This document shows, piece after piece, positions 43,410 through 51,254 of a stretch of 64,000 nucleotides of DNA. The stretch covers positions 186,001 through 250,000 of the forward strand of contig JAWKUA010000004.1 of assembly GCA_041398785.1 (NCBI GenBank), read 5' to 3'. The translations under genes were made by a program, and so were the position numbers. How positions within the stretch are numbered: position 1 is the first letter of the stretch; every line of letters starts with the position of its first letter. Source of the DNA: Planctomycetaceae bacterium (lineage in GTDB: Bacteria > Planctomycetota > Planctomycetia > Planctomycetales > Planctomycetaceae). The notes under the pieces were generated by a model. The model worked only from the letters and a program-made list of their open reading frames with translations, did no database searches and was not told where the DNA came from.

Positions 43410-44390
43410 ATGAACCACCTTCTCCTTGTTGCACAGCAGAATGTCGCGTCCGTCGCCGACTGGCGCCCCGCCTGGGTTGTTGCTCTTCTGCTGTTTTTCT
43501 CGCTGGTTGGGTTTGCCTATGGCACCCGCGCCGGAATCATCGCCAGAGCGACCACTAAAGAGGCCATTCGGCAGCCGTTGTTCGTGCTGCTTTTGCTGAT
43601 TTCGGCCACCGTCCTGCTGGTCAACACGTTCATGCCATTCTTCACGCTGGAAGATGACGTGAAAATGCTGAAGGAATGCGGCCTGGCGACGCTGCTTATC
43701 GCCGGAGCACTTCTGGCGGTCTGGACCGCGGGGACCAGCATCACCAGTGAGATCGAAGGGAAGACAGCAATGACGCTGCTTTCCAAGCCCATCAATCGAC
43801 GACAGTTTGTTCTGGGAAAGTATATCGGGATCATTCAGGGAGTGCTGTGGCTGTTTGCTCCGCTGGCGCTGCTGTTCACGCTGCTGGTCTACTACAAGGT
43901 CGGCTACGACCAGCGAGAGATGTCGCAGGAAATTGCTCCGCTGTTTGAGTGGGCGAAAACTTCCAGTGGCTTTGAATACCCCTGGCCGGAGTCATACCGA
44001 CTCAGCGTTGTGACGCAGGTCTTGCCGGGCATCGTGCTGACCCTGTTTCAGGTCAGCGTGCTGGCTGCCATCAGCGTCGCGATCGCCACTCGGCTGCCGA
44101 TGGTTGTGAATCTGGTGGCCTGCTTCGCGGTGTTCGTGATCGGCAACCTGACGCCCATGATGGTTTCTCAGGGTGACCGCGTCATCAAGAACGAAGCCGT
44201 GACCTTTACGGCTCGACTGATTGCCACAATTCTGCCGTCGCTGGAATCGTTTAACATCTCCGCCGCCATCGCGACAGGCCGCGCCGTTCAGCCTTCCTAT
44301 TTGGGGTACACACTGCTGTACGGCGTGGCATATTCGGCAGCAATCATCCTGGTGGCGTTCATCCTCTTCGAAGATCGCGACCTCGCGTGA
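43410..44390 (+). CDS. ABC-2-type transporter permease
   Basis: 326 residues from ATG 43410 (a TTG at 43383 is a weaker alternative). Six hydrophobic segments are visible, for example PAWVVALLLFFSLVGFAYG, PLFVLLLLISATVLL, VLWLFAPLALLFTLLV, and AAIILVAFILFEDRDL at the end. The loop TSITSEIEGKTAMTLLSKPI, with RRQFVLGKYIG after it, is the hallmark of NosY/ABC-2 permeases. No ATP-binding partner gene is next to it; the 3' neighbour is an unrelated exporter. It may work with an ATPase encoded elsewhere in export of an unknown substrate. Confidence 0.85.
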   Translation: MNHLLLVAQQNVASVADWRPAWVVALLLFFSLVGFAYGTRAGIIARATTKEAIRQPLFVLLLLISATVLLVNTFMPFFTLEDDVKMLKECGLATLLIAGALLAVWTAGTSITSEIEGKTAMTLLSKPINRRQFVLGKYIGIIQGVLWLFAPLALLFTLLVYYKVGYDQREMSQEIAPLFEWAKTSSGFEYPWPESYRLSVVTQVLPGIVLTLFQVSVLAAISVAIATRLPMVVNLVACFAVFVIGNLTPMMVSQGDRVIKNEAVTFTARLIATILPSLESFNISAAIATGRAVQPSYLGYTLLYGVAYSAAIILVAFILFEDRDLA

Positions 44391-45034
44391 ATTGCACGGC
44401 ACCTTCTTGCCGCCAGCTTTCGTGACCTTACGCGAGCGGCAGTTGAGCTGTTACCCGCCCGCGAGCCGCACGGCGCTCGCCGCGGTTGTGTGCGCAGAGA
44501 ACCGGGGCTGGCGGGTAGATTCTCATCTGCCGCACGCCTTACGTCGCGTTAATGCAGGCACCGGCTTCCCGACCTGCTGCGTCAAGCGCGTCCGGAGATT
44601 GACGCGGGATGCTCTCAGGGAAGCCATGGGGTAATCGGCTGGCTTCGGGAAAGCCATCGCCGCCACCGTCGATTGCTGTCATCCCGCGACCGGCGTACGG
44701 CTTTCCCACTGGGCCGCTTACCGGGGCTGTTGTTCGGTACGGGCGACGTCATCCCGGCACCGCTGCGGGAGAATCCGCGAGTTGGAATCCCGCCGGACTC
44801 TTACACCAGACCGAAGGCCGCCGCAGCGCTTCCGCAGTTCGCGGCCGAACGAATTTTGGCGTAGTCAGATGGTTCCGGTTGTGTCGAACGGACCGCCGAG
44901 AAATTGTCGCCACCGGTACCGCGAACATTGTGACAGCCATGCCGGCTGTGTAGGTTGTCAACAGGGCGCGATGTCCGGCGACCGTGACCGTTGCTGCAGA
45001 CATCGCAGGACATGCAATCCGGCTGTGGAAGGCA
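44391..45034. other. Intergenic region, 644 bases
   Basis: Several open frames cross the region without recognisable protein. Near 44450-44520 lies an imperfect palindromic stretch (ACCCGCCCGCGAGCC, GAGCCGCACGGCGCTC, and later GGCTGGCGGGTAG) that could be a single REP-type palindrome unlike the other two repeat families of the window. Nothing else was seen. Confidence 0.35.
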
Positions 45035-46951
45035 ATGACTGTGTCGGAAGCTTCGACAGATTCGCTGAGTCGCATCATTTCGCGGCGCCAATTTGTCACC
45101 CCGGTACTGCTGCCGGCAACGCTGGCCGCCGCTGTTTCGGCCCTCTGCCTGGCGGGTCTGCTGCTGACGCTGGGTGGACTGGTTGCCCTGATCAATACGC
45201 AGGGGCAGCTATCGGACGCCGATTTATCAGCGCTTCCGGACTCTCTGGACCGTGGCCAGGTTAATCAGGCGAACTCAGGATTGCTGCCTGTAGCCGCGGA
45301 ACTACACGGCCACGCCCTCGGTCGATTGTTTCGACCATTGATCGTTGGCGTCCGACTGCTGCACACGAACTCGTCCGCTCTGGTCGTGCTGATTCTGTTT
45401 GGCAGTGCATTGCTGGCCGTGCGATGGGCGCTTCAGGGCATTGCAGAGAATTTCGTCAGCAGCCACGTGTCAGCGGCTGTTCGCCGTTTGCGCGAGCATA
45501 TTCATCGTCATTCGCTGCGTCTGGACACCGGCGACCTGACCGGCGCTCGGAACGCTGCGACCACCAACCTCTTTCAAAACAGCGCGAGTCAGCTTGAGCG
45601 AGACAGTCAGGACTGGGGCTGGCGCGTGTTGTGTGGCGGTGCGGATCTGGCTGTGCTGCTGGTGCTGATCGGACTTGTTAACCTGCGAGTCGGTGCGGAA
45701 TGCCTGATTCCCATCGTCGTTTGCTGGTACGTGCTGAGGCTGGAAAGCAGCCGTCACGACGCGTCGCAGCGACTGCTTTCCGAACAGGTCGATCGAGGAC
45801 TCGAACGTCTGGCTGTGGGATTGCGCAAAACGCGGACCGTTTCCGGCTACGGCATGGAATCCTTCGAACAACAGCAGTTTGAAACCAACCTGCAGCAGTA
45901 TGGGGACCGCTGTGCTCACCTTCGAAAGCAGCGTCTGCGATCACGCTGGACGATGCGGATCCTGCTGACCGGCTGCGCAGCAATCCTGCTGTTCATTCTT
46001 GTCCGGCACCTGCTGGTGGACGGAGCGTTTGGTGTTGCTGCCGCGACCGTATTGCTGGCTGCGGGTGCAGCCGTGTTTCTGTCACTGAAGACTCTGCAGC
46101 CCGCTCGATCACTGCAGGTTTCCGCGACGGTTGCTTCGAATGACGTTCACGAATATCTGCGGCAGGTTCCCGCCGTGGGTCAGGTGGTCGGAGCCAGGTT
46201 TCTGGAACCTATGGCTCGGACACTGCAGTTTGACCAGATCACTTTCGAATCTGACGACCATCGGGAGCTGCTGAAGAACCTTGATCTGCGAATCAGCTCC
46301 GGCGAACGTGTTGCATTGCTGTCAATGAAACCGGCGGAAGTGTCGGCCCTGGTGAGTCTGATCCCGCGGTTCAGTATTCCCAAAGCGGGACAAGTGCTGA
46401 TCGACGGACAGAATATTCAGCAGGCAACACTGGAGTCACTCCGTGCCGAAGTCATGATCGCGACGGCCGAAAACGCCGTATTTAACGCCACCGTTCTGGA
46501 AAACATTACCTGCGGCCAGGCGGATATTTCCCGGCAGGACGCGATTGAAGCCAGCAAGCTCGTTCACGCGGAAAGCTTCATTCGGCAGTTACCGCACGGC
46601 TATGAAGCTGTTATCGGGGAACATGGCCATCAACTGGAAGTGGGGCAGGTTTATCGCCTTAGCCTGGCACGAGCCGTTGCCCGGAACCCTGCGCTGCTGA
46701 TCATCGAAGAACCCACAGCGGCACTGGATGCGGAAACCAAGGCGATGCTCGACGACGCCTACCAGCGTATTTCCGCGAACCGCACAGTGATCTTTCTGCC
46801 GACGCGACTGTCCACCGTCAAGAAATGCGATCGTGTTGTAATGCTGAGTGACGGCAGAGTCGCTGTGGACGGTCGACATGACGACCTGGTACGAACGTCC
46901 GAACTCTACCGCCACTGGGAGTACGTCAACTTCAACGTGTTCCGAAACTAG
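45035..46951 (+). CDS. ABC exporter-like protein with a degenerate ATPase domain
   Basis: 638 residues from ATG 45035 (TGGAAGGCA before it). Residues about 25-370 are an exporter-type membrane domain with several helices (TLAAAVSALCLAGLLLTLGG, VVLILFGSALLAVRWAL, LAVLLVLIGLVNLRVGAECL). The ATPase domain follows but lacks key motifs: Walker A is replaced by LLSMKPAEVSAL (no GxxGxGKST, no catalytic Lys), the signature LSGGQ is LEVGQVYRLSLARA, and the switch His is Thr (FLPTRLSTVKK). Walker B is intact (LLIIEEPTAALD). The protein cannot be a standard ATP-hydrolysing exporter. It may pair with an active subunit, serve as a regulator, or be decaying. Confidence 0.8.
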   Translation: MTVSEASTDSLSRIISRRQFVTPVLLPATLAAAVSALCLAGLLLTLGGLVALINTQGQLSDADLSALPDSLDRGQVNQANSGLLPVAAELHGHALGRLFRPLIVGVRLLHTNSSALVVLILFGSALLAVRWALQGIAENFVSSHVSAAVRRLREHIHRHSLRLDTGDLTGARNAATTNLFQNSASQLERDSQDWGWRVLCGGADLAVLLVLIGLVNLRVGAECLIPIVVCWYVLRLESSRHDASQRLLSEQVDRGLERLAVGLRKTRTVSGYGMESFEQQQFETNLQQYGDRCAHLRKQRLRSRWTMRILLTGCAAILLFILVRHLLVDGAFGVAAATVLLAAGAAVFLSLKTLQPARSLQVSATVASNDVHEYLRQVPAVGQVVGARFLEPMARTLQFDQITFESDDHRELLKNLDLRISSGERVALLSMKPAEVSALVSLIPRFSIPKAGQVLIDGQNIQQATLESLRAEVMIATAENAVFNATVLENITCGQADISRQDAIEASKLVHAESFIRQLPHGYEAVIGEHGHQLEVGQVYRLSLARAVARNPALLIIEEPTAALDAETKAMLDDAYQRISANRTVIFLPTRLSTVKKCDRVVMLSDGRVAVDGRHDDLVRTSELYRHWEYVNFNVFRN

Positions 46952-47661
46952 CACTTCATCGTTTTGCGTTTCCTGCCGACGCGGTTCATTGATTCGACCT
47001 TCGCGATGTAGTCCGAAGCCAGCGGAACCCTGCACGCGGTGTTTCCCACGTCGACCTGAACCTTGCCGATCTTCCGGGCAGCTTCTTTCGCCCTGTCCAG
47101 CAGCGGAGCGACGTACGTGCCCACCGAAATGACAAATGCGTTCATTGTGTATCGTACTCGGTTGGGGGCTGATTCAATCTGCTTCACGACCCGGTCCAGC
47201 AGCGATTGAATCTCCCGCAGGTCAAGTTCCTCATCCGGTTTCGTGGCCACGATCGCGGACCAGGTCGCCCAGCCGCACGAAGCGATGCTCGGCTGCTTCG
47301 CATCAATCCACTTTCGGGCCAATTCGCACGCGACTCTGCTTTCTGAAGCGACACCGGGGACCGTGTATTCTCCGATCATGTACCATGACGCCTGCTTCGC
47401 CCAGTCATTGAGCTGCTTCTTCGTCATCTGTGAACCATCAGCCACGAGTCCGGCCAGATACATCGCGTCGCTGTTTCCGGTCGCGTAAAGCTGCATGGCC
47501 AGTTCCTGCTGGCCTCGAAGCTTCTTCAGAATGGGCTTCAGGTCACCCACTTTGACTCCGAACATCCGGTCGACCGGCGCACCGTGCCGAGCGAACGTCT
47601 TTCGCGTTTGTGCCGTTCCCAGTTTTTCGAGTTGCTGCATGATGTCGCTGACTGTGGGCAT
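46948..47661 (-). CDS. DNA alkylation repair protein, AlkD-like (ALK/HEAT-repeat family)
   Basis: 237 residues. Helical HEAT-type repeats throughout: TRKTFARHGAPVDRMFGVKV, LKPILKKLRGQQELAMQLY, MYLAGLVADGSQMTKKQLND and ASCGWATWSAIV. The family removes bulky or positively charged alkyl bases from DNA without base flipping. This member has the Trp-rich WAKQASWYMIGEY stretch of the COG4912 group. Its stop codon overlaps that of the ABC exporter-like gene (convergent, shared CTAG). AAGGAGAG precedes the ATG, which follows directly on the TAA of a small upstream reading frame. Confidence 0.88.
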   Translation of the reverse strand: MPTVSDIMQQLEKLGTAQTRKTFARHGAPVDRMFGVKVGDLKPILKKLRGQQELAMQLYATGNSDAMYLAGLVADGSQMTKKQLNDWAKQASWYMIGEYTVPGVASESRVACELARKWIDAKQPSIASCGWATWSAIVATKPDEELDLREIQSLLDRVVKQIESAPNRVRYTMNAFVISVGTYVAPLLDRAKEAARKIGKVQVDVGNTACRVPLASDYIAKVESMNRVGRKRKTMKC

Positions 47662-47910
47662 TTAGCTCTCCTTTTCACTGAACGTCGTGAATCGTCGGTA
47701 AAGTGACCCTGTGGCGCGTTCCACAGCTAATTCAAAATCTGCTCCGCTCTCTGGATCTTTTGTCGCTTCGTCATCGAAAGTCTCTCTGACCAACTCGGTC
47801 GCTGAACCTCTCATACTGTATGGATCAGGTTTCCGGGAGCACGCCAGCGTCACCGTTGCGGCTCGACACGGCCCCGCTATGCTGCCTTCGTTCTGATTCG
47901 GTTGCATCAT
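47662..47910 (-). CDS. Small reading frame immediately upstream of the AlkD-like gene
   Basis: About 82 residues from ATG 47910; the frame is open for 116 residues. It ends GRRFTTFSEKES-like (SLYRRFTTFSEKES) with the TAA touching the AlkD-like ATG, and carries that gene's ribosome site. The sequence (SATELVRETFDDEATKDPES, GADFELAVERATG) has a balanced composition, unlike most chance frames here. No homologue is recognised. It may be a coupled leader peptide, a small protein, or non-coding. Confidence 0.35.
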   Translation of the reverse strand: MMQPNQNEGSIAGPCRAATVTLACSRKPDPYSMRGSATELVRETFDDEATKDPESGADFELAVERATGSLYRRFTTFSEKES

Positions 47911-48027
47911 AAGTGCTTCCAACAAAAACTGCTGCCGCGGCGAATCTTGTTGCGGGACTTCGCAAACCACGCGGGCATCGCAGAATGGATCGCCCGACGA
48001 GTTGCCTGTCAACTTTCCGAGAACGTC

Positions 48028-48813
48028 ATGTCAGAGATCTCCGCACGACTGGAACTTGCGAATGCGGCGAGTCGCGACGCCGCAACACTCATCCTGCAGC
48101 ATTACCAGTCTCAGACGCTGGGGGTCGAGTCGAAGGCGGATGATTCGCCGGTGACCATTGCCGATAGGGGAGCGGAGCAGTCGATTCGTGGTCAAATTGC
48201 CGCGTCGTTTCCCGATGATGGAATCCTGGGCGAGGAATTTGATGACGTCACCGGCACCAGCGGATTTCGATGGATCGTTGACCCGATCGACGGAACAAAG
48301 CCGTTTATTTATGGAGTGCCACTCTTCGGGACGCTGATTGGCATTGAGCGCGACGGGCGCATGGTGGGAGGCGTCTGCCGGTTTCCTGCGCTGCACGAAG
48401 TCGTTTACGCCGCCGAAGGCAGCGGTGCCTGGTGGCAGATCGGCGACCAGCCGGCTCGCCCCGCCCGCGTTTCGAATGAAGCGAACCTGGCAAACGCTCG
48501 GCTGATGTTTACGGAACCGACGTCCGACATTCGAGCTGGCAGAGGCTGGGTGTTGCCGAAGTTCCTTCAACAGGTTCGAATTGCTCGCGGCTGGGGAGAC
48601 TGCTACGGTCACATGCTGGTGGCAACCGGTCGAGCGGACATCGCCGTCGATCCGCAGATGTCCGCCTGGGACATCGCGGCTTTGATTCCCATTGTTCGGG
48701 AAGCCGGTGGAAGCTGCACCGACTGGAATTTTGAAGAGAACATTTTCGGCGGCGACGGCGTGTCATGCGCGCCGGGTCTGGTAGATGCCGTGCGCGATGT
48801 GTTGACGGCGTGA
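48028..48813 (+). CDS. Histidinol-phosphatase of the inositol monophosphatase family (HisN-like)
   Basis: 261 residues from ATG 48028. The IMPase metal sites are all present: GILGEEFDD (Glu), WIVDPIDGTKPF (Asp-x-Ile/Asp) and SAWDIAALIPIVREAGG (Asp). DSPVTIADRGAEQSIRGQI opens the fold. The DPIDGTKPFIYGVP version, with FGTLIGIERDG after it, is the form seen in HisN-type histidinol-phosphatases rather than in true inositol phosphatases. It should remove phosphate from histidinol phosphate in histidine synthesis. It is not near other his genes. It converges with ruvB (23 bases between stops). Confidence 0.87.
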   Translation: MSEISARLELANAASRDAATLILQHYQSQTLGVESKADDSPVTIADRGAEQSIRGQIAASFPDDGILGEEFDDVTGTSGFRWIVDPIDGTKPFIYGVPLFGTLIGIERDGRMVGGVCRFPALHEVVYAAEGSGAWWQIGDQPARPARVSNEANLANARLMFTEPTSDIRAGRGWVLPKFLQQVRIARGWGDCYGHMLVATGRADIAVDPQMSAWDIAALIPIVREAGGSCTDWNFEENIFGGDGVSCAPGLVDAVRDVLTA

Positions 48814-48836
48814 GACCACGTTTGCAGCGTCTCGAA

Positions 48837-49985
48837 TCAGCGAAACAGCCGCTTTTGGTGTGTGTCGCGGTCCTCGTCGCCGCTTTCGTCCGTTGGATCG
48901 CACGGCGGAGCCTTGCCGAGATGCTGCCATGCTGCCGCAGTCACCATGCGACCGCGCGGAGTGCGCAAAATCAGACCTTCCCGCAGCAGATACGGTTCGA
49001 TTTCATCTTCCAGCGTGTCGGCCGGCACGTTCATTGTATGTGCAATCGACTGAACTCCGGCCGGACCGCCGCTGAACACCGTGATAATGGTTTCCAGGTA
49101 GCGGCAATCCAGCTCCTCCAGACCGCGATCATCAACACCCTTCATTTTCAGAGCAGCTCTGGCAACATCCAGGCTGATACGGCCGTCGGCGCGGGCGTCC
49201 GCGTAGTCGCGCGTCCATCGCAGCCAGTTGTTGGCTTTTCGAGGAGTTCCTCGTGACCGCAGCGCAATTTCCTGAGCGGCGGCATCGTCGATTTCCGTCC
49301 GCAGCTTGCGCGAATTGCGCTGAATGATCGTTGTCAGTTCGTCGAGTGAATAGAAATTCAGTTGCTCGCGGTTGACGAACCGGTCTCGCAGAGGCGCGGT
49401 CAGCATTCCGCTTCGGGTTGTGGCTCCAATGATGGTGAACGGCTGCAATTTCATGTTGATCGTCCGCGCATTCAGGCCGTCACCCAACGTAATGTCGACC
49501 CGGAAATCCTCCATCGCCGGATACATGAACTCCTCGACGGACGGCGGCATCCGGTGGATTTCGTCAATAAACAGCACGGACCCTTCGCCGGCATTCGTCA
49601 GGTAGGGCAGCAGATCCTTCGGAGCACTCAGGGACGGCCCGACCGTTTGTTGAAAATCAGTCCCCAATTCGCGGGGGATCACGCTGGCCAGCGTGGTCTT
49701 GCCCAGCCCCGGCGGACCCACCATCAGCAAATGACCCAGCGGTTCATTTCGCTTTCTGGCCGCTTCCAGAAGAATGCGAATCCGTTCGACGACGGCCGAT
49801 TGTCCCACGACATCCTGCAGACGCGACGGACGCAGTTCGTCATCGAAATCGTCATCCGCAAATGCCGAATCACCGCCACCCGCAGACACAGGTCGCGGCG
49901 GCCGGTTGTCAGCTCGTGCGCGGCGTGAGCGATCGTGATCCGGATCGTAGTCGTCGTCGTGCCGGATAGTGGTTTCTCGCCCCAT
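48837..49985 (-). CDS. ruvB: Holliday junction branch-migration helicase RuvB
   Basis: 382 residues. A 55-residue polar N-terminal extension precedes the core. Walker A is GPPGLGKT, Walker B is FIDEIHRM, sensor 1 GATTRSGMLTAPLRDRF, sensor 2 SRGTPRKANNWLRW, and the wing domain ends TPRGRMVTAAAWQHLG. It should form hexamers that drive branch migration with RuvA. The Arg of SRGTPR and the Arg finger in PLRDRF are kept; the following FVNREQLNFY differs from the usual FGIVQRLEFY. It starts five bases after the stop of yebC, in the common yebC-ruv order, but ruvA and ruvC are not here. Confidence 0.96.
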   Translation of the reverse strand: MGRETTIRHDDDYDPDHDRSRRARADNRPPRPVSAGGGDSAFADDDFDDELRPSRLQDVVGQSAVVERIRILLEAARKRNEPLGHLLMVGPPGLGKTTLASVIPRELGTDFQQTVGPSLSAPKDLLPYLTNAGEGSVLFIDEIHRMPPSVEEFMYPAMEDFRVDITLGDGLNARTINMKLQPFTIIGATTRSGMLTAPLRDRFVNREQLNFYSLDELTTIIQRNSRKLRTEIDDAAAQEIALRSRGTPRKANNWLRWTRDYADARADGRISLDVARAALKMKGVDDRGLEELDCRYLETIITVFSGGPAGVQSIAHTMNVPADTLEDEIEPYLLREGLILRTPRGRMVTAAAWQHLGKAPPCDPTDESGDEDRDTHQKRLFR

Positions 49986-49990
49986 GGCCG

Positions 49991-50746
49991 TCAGCTTTCG
50001 GCCAGAACTTCCTGCATGACACTGTCAGGCAGATTGAAATTGGCAGTCACGTTTTGCACGTCATCGTTGTCTTCCAGAGCGTCGAGCAGTTTGAGGACGC
50101 GACGCGCGTTTTCGGCATCCAGGTCGACAGTATTCTGCGGTACTCGCAAGATCTCGGACGATTCGGGTTGGATACCGGCTGTTTCCAGTGCGTCTGCAAT
50201 CGCCTGGAACTGATCGGGAGGCCCCGTGACTTCGAAGACATCGCCCGCCAGCGAAACGTCTTCGGCTCCCGCGTCCAGGGCAACATGGAACAGAGTCTCT
50301 TCATCGGTTACGGCGGGGCTGATGTTGAACACTGCTTTCCGGGCAAACATCCATGCGACGCAGCCGGTTGCACCAAGATTTCCGCCGTTGACTTCAAAGA
50401 TCTTGCGCACTTCCCCGGCCGTGCGATTTCTGTTTTCCGTCAGGATTTCGCACATCACAGCGACTCCCGAAGGGCCGTAACCTTCATACAGAATTTCTTC
50501 GTAGTTCTCGCCGGAGTTTTCGCCGCAACCCTTCTTGATCGCGCGGTCGATGTTGTCCATCGGCATGCTGTTTTTGCGAGCCTTGTCGATCGCATACCGC
50601 AATGCCAGGTTGGCGGACGGATCGCCGCCGCCATGCTGTGCAGCGACGATAATCGCGCGGCTGAGTTTTCCGAACAGCTTTCCCTTCTTCTTGTCGATCC
50701 GGGATTTTTTCGCGGCGATGTTCGCCCAGTGAGAATGACCAGCCAT
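49991..50746 (-). CDS. yebC: YebC/PmpR family regulator (TACO1-like translation factor)
   Basis: 251 residues from ATG 50746, which begins the invariant MAGHSHWANIAAKKSRIDKK. Other hallmarks: KLFGKLSRAIIVAAQHGGGD, NSMPMDNIDRAIKKG, ILYEGYGPSGVAVMCEILTE and NRTAGEVRKIFEVNGGNLG. The family is now linked to ribosome rescue at proline-rich tracts as well as to transcription. The window encodes several proline-rich proteins, which may be relevant. It forms a two-gene unit with ruvB. Confidence 0.96.
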   Translation of the reverse strand: MAGHSHWANIAAKKSRIDKKKGKLFGKLSRAIIVAAQHGGGDPSANLALRYAIDKARKNSMPMDNIDRAIKKGCGENSGENYEEILYEGYGPSGVAVMCEILTENRNRTAGEVRKIFEVNGGNLGATGCVAWMFARKAVFNISPAVTDEETLFHVALDAGAEDVSLAGDVFEVTGPPDQFQAIADALETAGIQPESSEILRVPQNTVDLDAENARRVLKLLDALEDNDDVQNVTANFNLPDSVMQEVLAES

Positions 50747-51254
50747 GTGTCTCAAAAAGCAAGTGGTGTGAGGGAGGTTCGTCTGTGGTGAGTGAACCGA
50801 TCCTGGTCGCAGGTCAGGACAAAGTCACTCTCGTTCCGTCCATTTTGATCCGCGACCGTCGGCGTGCGCGGCACGCGGCCACGTGTCAGGCATCGTGACG
50901 AGTTGATTGAGCGAACCCAGCGGCACAGCGATCGCGCGACGCATGGCCGCACTGCACCGCCGCCGACCCTGGGTAAACGAATGGAAACCGCGTTTCACGA
51001 CATGCTGCATCTGATCGAATGAAACCCTGAGTTACGGGAATGTAAAACCGGCTGCGTTACGACAACTATTGGCTTTGCTGCGGGCTTGTGCGGATCCGGT
51101 GCCGTTCCTGTTGTTCCTGATCGAACTGACCGGGCAAGAAACGAGGGCGACCATTCCAGCAGTCAAGTCCCGATTTCTGCCGACACAACCCATTTGCCGG
51201 AAGCGGAGGTGATACAGTCCCGGGACGCGCCGGCACGTCGCATTTGGCAAAACG
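50747..51254. other. Intergenic region, 508 bases, nothing recognised
   Basis: The region between the TPR-protein stop and the yebC start should carry the yebC promoter. Short minus-strand frames within it have no recognisable protein. No terminator-type hairpin was found. Confidence 0.4.

Noticed and set aside
44450..44520. Possible mobile-element end
   Set aside because: Palindromic segments are present but imperfect and occur once in the window, so they cannot be called a repeat from this sequence alone.
48837..50746. Full ruvABC cluster
   Set aside because: Only yebC and ruvB are present. The flanking genes are a TPR protein and a HisN-like phosphatase; no RuvA or RuvC motifs were found nearby.
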